Positions 58,116 to 64,000 of a stretch of 64,000 nucleotides of DNA are shown in pieces. The translations under genes were made by a program, and so were the position numbers. Within the stretch, counting starts at the first letter, position 1, and every line of letters starts with the position of its first letter. The notes beneath the pieces are model-generated. The model did not search any database and had not been told where the DNA came from. It saw only the letters and a program-made list of their open reading frames with translations. Source of the stretch: Symbiodinium natans (Eukaryota; Sar; Dinophyceae; Suessiales; Symbiodiniaceae); contig CAJNDS010002277.1 in assembly GCA_905221605.1 (NCBI GenBank), positions 384,695 to 448,694 of the forward strand. The letters are read 5' to 3'.

Positions 58116-58315
58116 CCATCACCTTTCTACATCCAAATCCCCCAGACCCGAAGAGTCAAAACTGCACTGCCACTCCGAAACCCAAAAACTCAAACCTCAT
58201 AGCCAACACCCAAACTTGAAACCCCAAAACCCTAAACCCTAAACCCTAAACCCTAAACCCTAAACCCTTAAACAAAAAAATACTTCGAACATCCCCACCC
58301 TCTCTTGGTAGAGAT

Positions 58316-58510
58316 ACTCTGGGGTTGGGCAATGCAGGGACACTCTGGGGCTGGGCACTCCGGGCTCTGGGGTTGGGCACTCCAGGGAGACTCTGGGGTT
58401 GGGTACTTTAGGGAAACTGTGGGGCTGGGGAATTCGGGGACTTGGGCACTCCACTCCAGGGAGACGTTGGGCTGGGCGCTCCCGGGACATGCTGGGGTTG
58501 GGTAGTCCGT
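58316..58510 (+). repeat. ~25-bp minisatellite
   Basis: About seven units of ACTCTGGGGTTGGGCACTCC; period not divisible by three, so ORFs on both strands are artefacts. Confidence 0.85.
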
Positions 58511-58675
58511 GGGCTCGCGCTCATCTGTTGTGTTGAGCTCTCCGTCTCAATACTGAGGGCGTCGCCGAACTGGAAGAGGCCTGCGAAGCCACGCACATGT
58601 GGGGAAGCTGTGGTGTTCCGGGATCAGGGTATTTGAAGTCTGGGTTGGAGGCCCTGTTTAGGGTATAGGGAGGGT

Positions 58676-58815
58676 TTAGGGTTTAGGGTTTAGGGTATAG
58701 GGTATAGGGTTCAGGGTTTAGGGTTTAGGGTTTAGGGTTTAGGGTTTAGGGTGTAGGGTGTAGGGTTTAGGGTTTAGGGTTTAGGGTTTAGGGTTTAGGG
58801 TTTAGGGTTTAGGGT
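58676..58815 (+). repeat. TTTAGGG array with GGGTATA/GGGTGTA variants
   Basis: About 19 units. Confidence 0.9.
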
Positions 58816-58838
58816 TCTTCCGTATCCTGCACTTGAAA

Positions 58839-58949
58839 GTTCACGGGTAGCTGGGGTCATATAAGTACCCCTGAATAAGGTTTTAACCATTTGTCATCAG
58901 AGTTGCCCTACTTATAACCCCACTTACAACTCATGAAGCCTTCAAGTAG
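58839..58949 (+). mobile_element. F1 element
   Basis: CACTTGAAA|GTTCACGGGT to CTCATGAAGCCTTCAAGTAG|. Confidence 0.7.
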
Positions 58950-59031
58950 CCCCAAACCCTGAACCGTTATGGTTTAGGGTTTCGGGTTTGGGGTAGGGGG
59001 TTTGGGGAGGGTATTTCCCACTGAATGCAAG

Positions 59032-59121
59032 AGGTATAAAAAATTGCTTGCCCCCGAGGCCTTGGCAGGCGAAGCCAGCGGCCGCCATGCAGAGTTGCTT
59101 GGAAAAAACCTGTCCGTACTT
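59032..59121 (+). CDS. Three-exon chain, exon A
   Basis: RYKKLLAPEALAGEASGRHA then ELLGKNLSVL, donor CTT|GTAGGTTT at a codon boundary. The - strand is open too (CMAAAGFACQGLGGKQFFIP). Confidence 0.4.
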
Positions 59122-59314
59122 GTAGGTTTAGGGTTTAGGGTTTAGGGTTCAGGGTTTAGGGTTTAGGGTCTAGGGTTAAGGGTTTAGGGTACTTATAACC
59201 CAATTATAGGTGTAGTTATAACACGCTTAAAGGCCCCTTAAGTACCCTAATGGGGTTAGAATTGGGGTATAAGCGCAGTTATAATTGGGTTGCTGAGTAC
59301 CATGAACCTCCAAG
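59122..59314 (+). mobile_element. F1 variant plus array as intron
   Basis: GTAGGTTTAGGG at left, heptamers to about 59188, then F1 body and GAACCTCCAAG|. Confidence 0.6.
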
Positions 59315-59354
59315 TATTCACGCGAAGAGGTTGGCCTTGTCCCCCTGGTTAATC
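59315..59354 (+). CDS. Three-exon chain, exon B (40 nt)
   Basis: YSREEVGLVPLVN, one spare C at donor GTAAGG of an F8 element. Lies exactly between an F1 acceptor and an F8 donor. Confidence 0.45.
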
Positions 59355-59455
59355 GTAAGGAATGGGGGCATCAGGTACCCCATATAATCCCTTGATTGGT
59401 ATATAGAAGGGGATATAGGGTACCTCACTCCCTCATTCCCTCATTCCCTACCAAG
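59355..59455 (+). mobile_element. F8 element as intron
   Basis: GTAAGGAATGGGGGCATCAG to TCATTCCCTACCAAG|. Confidence 0.7.
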
Positions 59456-59739
59456 AACCAGCAAGTTGTGGGACTTGGGACTCAAGATGTAGGATGTTTC
59501 GGAGGGGCTTTGGGGTTTATGGGCATCGAAATGTTATGGAGTTCAGGCCATGGATAAACACGGGGGGGGGGGGGGGGGGGTTGGGCACCTCTACAACACA
59601 CCCTGCTTGTTGCTCAGGCGTCTGGCAACCGCTGTGCAGGTGCGTCTGCGTGAATGTACAGGGATGTTCCACACTGCTCCATACACAAGAGAACAAGAGC
59701 CCCAGCCTTTTGGTTGCTTCCCTCCTTTGTAGTGATTAA
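59456..59739 (+). CDS. Three-exon chain, exon C
   Basis: In phase: PASCGTWDSRCRMFRRGFGV then YGHRNVMEFRPWINTGGGGG. Past the G-run (59561-59580) the frame stays open to a stop at 59737 but its length depends on the G count. Confidence 0.4.
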
Positions 59740-59884
59740 CCGCTACCACACTGGGGAACTGTCTTTGTAGTACCCTTCATCAATGGCATCCCTTCTTTCC
59801 GAAATCTGCGAAGAGGGAACATCAACGGAGCCCCGAAACAATGACTCACCACCAAGACCTCCGCCCCCCCCCCCCTCTTCTACT

Positions 59885-59989
59885 TTTCGCTGAAGAACCC
59901 CAAAACACTACAAAATGCTAGTCCCTTGCCCTGATAGGGAAGCACATTTTGCATTTTGTTCTTTGGGGGGGGGGGGGGTTCTTAAGCAA
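59885..59989. mobile_element. F7-related element
   Basis: GCTGAAGAACCCCAAAAC to GGGGGTTCTTAAGCAA; core TTGCCCTGATAGGGAAGCA. Confidence 0.6.
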
Positions 59990-60266
59990 ACCCTCAACCC
60001 TAAACCCCCGAAACCATGACTCACCAAGATCCCCAGGGCCCCCCTTTCGGGAACCTGGGCAGCAGCGGCCGCGCCGGCCGCGTGAGCACGGGAGCTTGGG
60101 GGCCAGGCACGGGGCCTGAGTTCAGCCTGCCTAAACTGGGGGTAGGTTTGGGGGCCCTATAAAAAACTCATTTGTTTTAGCGTTTAGGGTTTAGGGTTTA
60201 GGGTTTAGGGTTTTTAGGATTATATAGGGGATTAAGGGAAATGAGAATTGAAAATTGTGTTCAAAC

Positions 60267-60536
60267 CTACCCCTGTACAGGCATACAGTTGACCCATGCA
60301 AGGATAAGAACCAGGCTAACGAACTGTACCGAATAGTGCCAACAATGAAACTCAGCAAAGTTGAAGACAAGAGGAGCAGTAGTTGTAACCGTGTGCTTTA
60401 CAGCAAACGCAAGCCCAACATGATTCACTAGCAGGAAGAGTAAACACAGATAGAACTGCACGACGAAGAATGAGATAACACTGACGCAAGGACGTTTACA
60501 ACTCTCACCAAACGAGAATAAACCCCAAACCCTCAC
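60267..60536 (-). CDS. Hydrophobic - strand frame, doubtful
   Basis: 89 codons with VQFYLCLLFLLVNHVGLAFA and another hydrophobic run; could be a small membrane protein exon or antisense of intronic A-rich DNA. Confidence 0.2.
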   Translation of the reverse strand: MRVWGLFSFGESCKRPCVSVISFFVVQFYLCLLFLLVNHVGLAFAVKHTVTTTAPLVFNFAEFHCWHYSVQFVSLVLILAWVNCMPVQG

Positions 60537-61080
60537 CTAAAACCCCAAACCCCAACCCCCAAACCCCAAAACCCAAACCCTAAACCTTAAACCCCAACGA
60601 CAACCCTAAACCCCAAACTCTCAAGACTTCCAGTGGGTCAGCCCCAGGCCCCGGACCATCCCGGACCCCAAACCACCCAGGGTTAAAAAAAAAAAAAGAA
60701 AAATCCGGCAGTTTTGCTTAAGGCCCTAAACCCTAAACCCTAAACCCTCAACCCTAAACCCTAAACTCCCAAAACTCCCAAAAACTCCGGGGAGGTGCCT
60801 GCCCCGGCGGTGGCCTGCGGCGGCGTGGCCAGGCCACGGGACCCCGGCCTCGCTGGCACCAAGTGCCGGAAGCGCAGGGGGTTTGGGTTTGGGGTTTAGG
60901 GTTTAGGGTTTAGGGTTTAGGGTTTAGGGTTTAGGGTTTAGGGTTTAGGGTTTAGGGCTGACAACGGCTAACAGGACCCAGTGTTCTTTCTCTTGCTGGG
61001 CAGGTGATTAAACGACAGTGGATCAAAAAGCGGAACGAGCTGCACGCTGCAGCGTTGGAAGCTGCAACCACACACCAGCA

Positions 61081-61282
61081 CACAGGCAGATATATACACA
61101 CACACACACAAAGACACTGACACTCACGCTCACACTCACATTCACACTCACCCGCACCCACAGTGACACTCACACTCACACTCTCACTCACACTCAAACT
61201 CTAAACCCTAAACCCTAAACCCTAAACCCTAAACCCTAAACCCTAAACCCTAAACCCTAAACCCTAAACCCTAAACCCTAAA
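61081..61282. repeat. CA/CACTCA microsatellite with a CCCTAAA array inside
   Basis: ACTCACACTCA on both sides of about 11 heptamers (61201-61282). Confidence 0.9.
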
Positions 61283-61382
61283 CTCACACTCAGAGAAAAA
61301 AAAGAAAGACCGACAGACCGACAGACCGACGGACCGACGGACGGACACAAAGACAGACGCCCCCGCCCCCCCCTTCTGGAGC

Positions 61383-61503
61383 CCCAAACCCTAAACCCTA
61401 AACCCTAAACCCTAAACCCTAAACCCTAAACCCTAAACCCTAAACCCTAAACCCTAAACCCTAAACCCTAAAACCCTAAACCCTGAACCCTAAACCCTAA
61501 ACC
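61383..61503 (-). repeat. CCCTAAA array, about 17 units
   Basis: Followed by GGACCCT variants. Confidence 0.95.
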
Positions 61504-61860
61504 CTAAACCCTGGACCCTGGACCCTAGACCCAAGCACCAAAGCGGGACAGCCTCGACAAGCTTCTGTCCCTCTGCCTCTGCAGCAGACTTTGCTGCACC
61601 TCGGCAGGCTTATGGTGGCTCAGGGACGGAAGGGTTTAGGGTTCGGGGTTTGGGTTTTGGGGTTTAATTAGGGTTTAGGGTGTTGCAGGTTTTGTTTTTT
61701 TCTGGGTTTAGGGCGTTCTTTCAGGCAACTAAACACTTCCCCTGAAGCTTCAAGTAGCCTAAACCCTACCTGAGACTTTAGGGTATAGGATTTAGGGGGG
61801 GGGGGGGGGGGGGGAAATCCTGAATTGAAAGAAGCGGCAGCGGGTTCTCACTCAAAAGTT

Positions 61861-61928
61861 TTAAAGCAACAATCCCTATATTGCCCTTGTAAGGAATAAT
61901 CTTCTTTTGGGGGGTTTTCTTAAGCAAA
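61861..61928. mobile_element. F7 element, short
   Basis: AATCCCTATATTGCCCTTGT then AAGGAATAATCTTC and GGGGGGTTTTCTTAAGCAA. Confidence 0.7.
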
Positions 61929-61935
61929 GAGTACT

Positions 61936-62031
61936 GTACCCTAAACCCTAAACCCTAAACCCTAAACCCTAAACCCTAAACCCTAAACCCTAAACCCTAA
62001 ACCCTAAACCCTAAACCCTAAACCCTAAGCC
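61936..62031 (-). repeat. CCCTAAA array, about 13 units (last in window)
   Basis: Perfect heptamers. Confidence 0.95.
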
Positions 62032-62267
62032 CTGTGCCGGTTCCACTCCAGGCTTGCGGCCCTGGCTGCGCTTCCAGGATCAGAAAGGCTTTGGTTTACT
62101 CCTCCAGGGCTTAGAGGTCAAGGCACTAAAGGTCCCTAAATAAATAAATCAATCAATAAATAAATAAACAAACAAAAAACAAATAAATAGTGTTTTCTTA
62201 CTTTTCAAAATTTTCTACCTTCATATGTTTTTATATTTTCCTTGGGCTTGGAGGCGTCTACTGTGCG

Positions 62268-62362
62268 GTGTGTGGGGTGTGTGCGGTGTGTGTGGTGTGT
62301 CTGGTGTGCGGGGCGGGCGGGCGGGCTGGCGGGCGGGCGGGCGAGTGGGTGTGTGGGTGTGT

Positions 62363-62405
<43 letters not shown>

Positions 62406-62532
62406 TGGGTGTCGGGTGTGGTGTGGTGTGTTGGTAGGTGTGTGTGTGTGCTGTGTGTGTGCTGTGTGTGTGTGCAGTGTGTGTGCGGTGTGTGTGCTGT
62501 GTGTGTGCGTGCTGTGCGTGCTGTGTGTGTGT

Positions 62533-62577
<45 letters not shown>

Positions 62578-62730
62578 TGGTGTGTGTGGGTGGTGTGGTG
62601 TGTGTGGGTGGTGTGGTGTGTGGTGTGTGGTGTGTGGTGTGGTGTGTGGTGTGTGGTGTGTGGTGTGTGGTGTGGTGTGTGGTGTGTTGGGTGGTGGTGC
62701 TGGGTGTCTGGGTGTCTGTGTGCGGGTGTG
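62268..62730 (+). repeat. GT-rich microsatellite
   Basis: (GT)n with GGGC and GGT interruptions; very long ORFs on both strands here are artefacts. Confidence 0.95.
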
Positions 62731-62734
62731 TGTG

Positions 62735-63280
62735 TGTGTGTGTTGTGTGTGTGTGTGTGTGTTGTGTGTGTGTTTGTTGTGTGTGTGTTTGTTGTGTGTG
62801 TTGTGTGTGTGTTTGTTGTGTGTTGTGTGTTGTGTGTTGTGTGTTGTGTGTTGTGTGTTGTGTGTTGTGTGTTGTGTGTTGTGTGTTGTGTGTTGTGTGT
62901 TGTTTTGTGTGTTGTGTGTTGTGTGTTGTGTTTTGTGTTTTGTGTGTTGTGTGTTGTGTGTTGTGTGTTGTGTGTTGTGTGTTGTGTGTTGTGTGTTGTG
63001 TGTTGTGTGTTGTGTGTTGTGTGTTGTGTGTTGTGTGTTGTGTGTTGTGTGTTGTGTGTTGTGTGTTGTGTGTTGTGTGTTGGGTGTTGTGTGTTGTGTG
63101 TGGTGTGTTGTGTGTTGTGTGTTGTGTGTTGTGTGTTGTGTGTTGTGTGTTGTGTGTTGTGTGTTGTGTGTTGTGTGTTGTGTGTTGTGTGTTGTGTGTT
63201 GTGTGTTGTGTGTTGTGTGTTGTGTGTTGTGTGTTGTGTGTTGTGGGTTGTGTGTTGTGTGTTGTGTGTTGTGTGTTGTA
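62735..63280 (+). repeat. (TTGTGTG)n heptamer array, over 60 units
   Basis: Period 7 throughout 62820-63278 with scattered single changes; the largest homogeneous tandem array in the window. Confidence 0.95.
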
Positions 63281-63595
63281 GGTGTGGGGGGTGGAGTTGG
63301 GGGGTGAGGTGTGAGGGGTGAGTTGTTGAGGTGTGCAAGGTTTGGAGTGTGAGGTGGGAGTGGTGCCTGTGCTTTGAGGTGTGAGTTGTGAGGTGGAGGT
63401 GTGAGTGGAAGTGGTGAGGGTAGGGTGTGGGAGGTAGTTGGTGAGGGGTGGTGGAGTGTGTGGGTGTGGTGGTGTGTGTGTGTGCGGGGTCGGTGTCTGG
63501 TGTCGTGTGGGGCGTGTCTGTTCTTGTCTGTGTCTGTGTCTGTGTCCGGTGATCTGTTTCTTGTCTCTGGGTGTGTTGTGTGTGTGTGTGTGTCC
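63281..63595 (+). repeat. Degenerate G/T-rich sequence
   Basis: GTGAGGTGTGAGG-like units and (TGTC)n; no gene. Confidence 0.85.
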
Positions 63596-63669
63596 GCGTC
63601 GCGTCCGACGTCCGCGTCCGCGTCGCGTCCAGCGTCCGCGTCCGCGTCCGCGTCCGCTTCCGCGTCCGA

Positions 63670-63716
<47 letters not shown>

Positions 63717-63745
63717 GTGTCCGTGTCCGTGTCCGTGTCCGTGTC
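63596..63745 (+). repeat. (CGTCCG)n hexamer array, grading to TCCGTG
   Basis: About 20 hexamers rich in CpG. Confidence 0.95.
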
Positions 63746-63805
63746 TCTGTGTGTGTGTGTGTGTGTCTGGGTGTGCGTGTGTGGGTGTGTGTGTGTGTGC
63801 GCGCG

Positions 63806-64000
63806 TGTGGTGCGTGTGGTGCGTTTGGTGCGTGTGGTACGTGTGGTGCGTGTGGTGCGTGTGGTGCGTGTGGTGCGTGTGGTGCGTGTGGTGCGTGTGG
63901 TGCGTGTGGTGCGTGTGGTGGTGCCGGTGGTGGTGCCTGTGGTGGTGCGTGTGCTGGTGCGTGTGGTGGTGCCTGTGGTGGTGCGTGTGCTGGTGCGTGT
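63806..64000 (+). repeat. (TGGTGCGTG)n nonamer array to window edge
   Basis: Pure nonamers to about 63917, then longer composite units with GGTGGTGCC; continues beyond the window. Confidence 0.95.

Noticed and set aside
58260-58636. Overlapping ORFs with ~8-residue repeats
   Set aside because: 25-bp minisatellite not divisible by three; frames shift from unit to unit.
62190-63338. Open frames of 289-377 codons on both strands
   Set aside because: Translations of GT/TTGTGTG repeats (VCCVL… and THNTQ…); no complexity.

Overview
The window is nuclear DNA of a repeat-rich eukaryote. No bacterial operons, rRNA, tRNA or recognisable conserved gene family were found. Its main feature is the plant/alveolate-type telomere heptamer (TTTAGGG on one strand, CCCTAAA on the other). 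It occurs in roughly a hundred short arrays and relics, in both orientations, from base 1 to about 62 kb, so the window is an internal region full of telomere-like repeats and not a chromosome end. The heptamer, the TIR elements that behave as introns, and one weak spliced-leader-like motif would fit a dinoflagellate or other alveolate; a chlorophyte or other alga is not excluded. The lineage call is inference.

Three classes of DNA alternate every 100-300 bp. (1) Telomere-like arrays, pure or decayed. (2) At least 16 families of short non-autonomous elements with terminal inverted repeats (TIRs), called F1-F16 here, about 80-330 bp each, often nested or truncated. (3) Unique islands of 60-250 bp that look like small coding exons. 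Several F1, F3, F7, F8 and F9 copies start with GT and end with AG at their TIRs. Where tested by hand, removing them often joins open reading frames in phase (8183-8638, 22112-22715, 24318-24640, 25247-25590, 38387-38978, 59032-59739). This is the behaviour of introner-like elements. At 55744-55843 a telomere-like array sits between two copies of a 20-bp sequence that contains AG|GT, and splicing at those two sites would remove the insertion exactly.

Layout: 1-8 kb, arrays, F1/F2 elements and small exons, plus a diverged ~70-bp tandem array at 4.8-5.75 kb; 8.1-9.3 kb, the clearest early coding block; 9.5-20 kb, arrays alternating with + strand exon islands and two A-rich islands (16.2-16.5, 18.4-18.9 kb); 20-28 kb, a three-exon gene at 22.1-22.7 kb and other exon chains to 27.5 kb; 28-38 kb, F4-F8 and F14 elements, a 100-N gap (30593-30692) and longer ORFs at 32.3-33.2 kb; 38-51 kb, an introner-split gene at 38.4-39.0 kb, array fields at 40-48 kb and coding islands at 43.1, 48.6-49.5 and 50.2-50.8 kb; 51-62 kb, further coding islands, the longest pure array (54.2-54.5 kb) and a - strand cluster of coiled-coil-like exons (55.6-58.0 kb); 62.2-64 kb, G/T-rich simple repeats.

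Limits: exon calls come from reading by eye. In these GC-rich islands several frames, often on both strands, are open by chance, so single islands are weak evidence and strand is uncertain unless splice phase or composition decides. Coordinates of degenerate elements are approximate. No protein function could be assigned.
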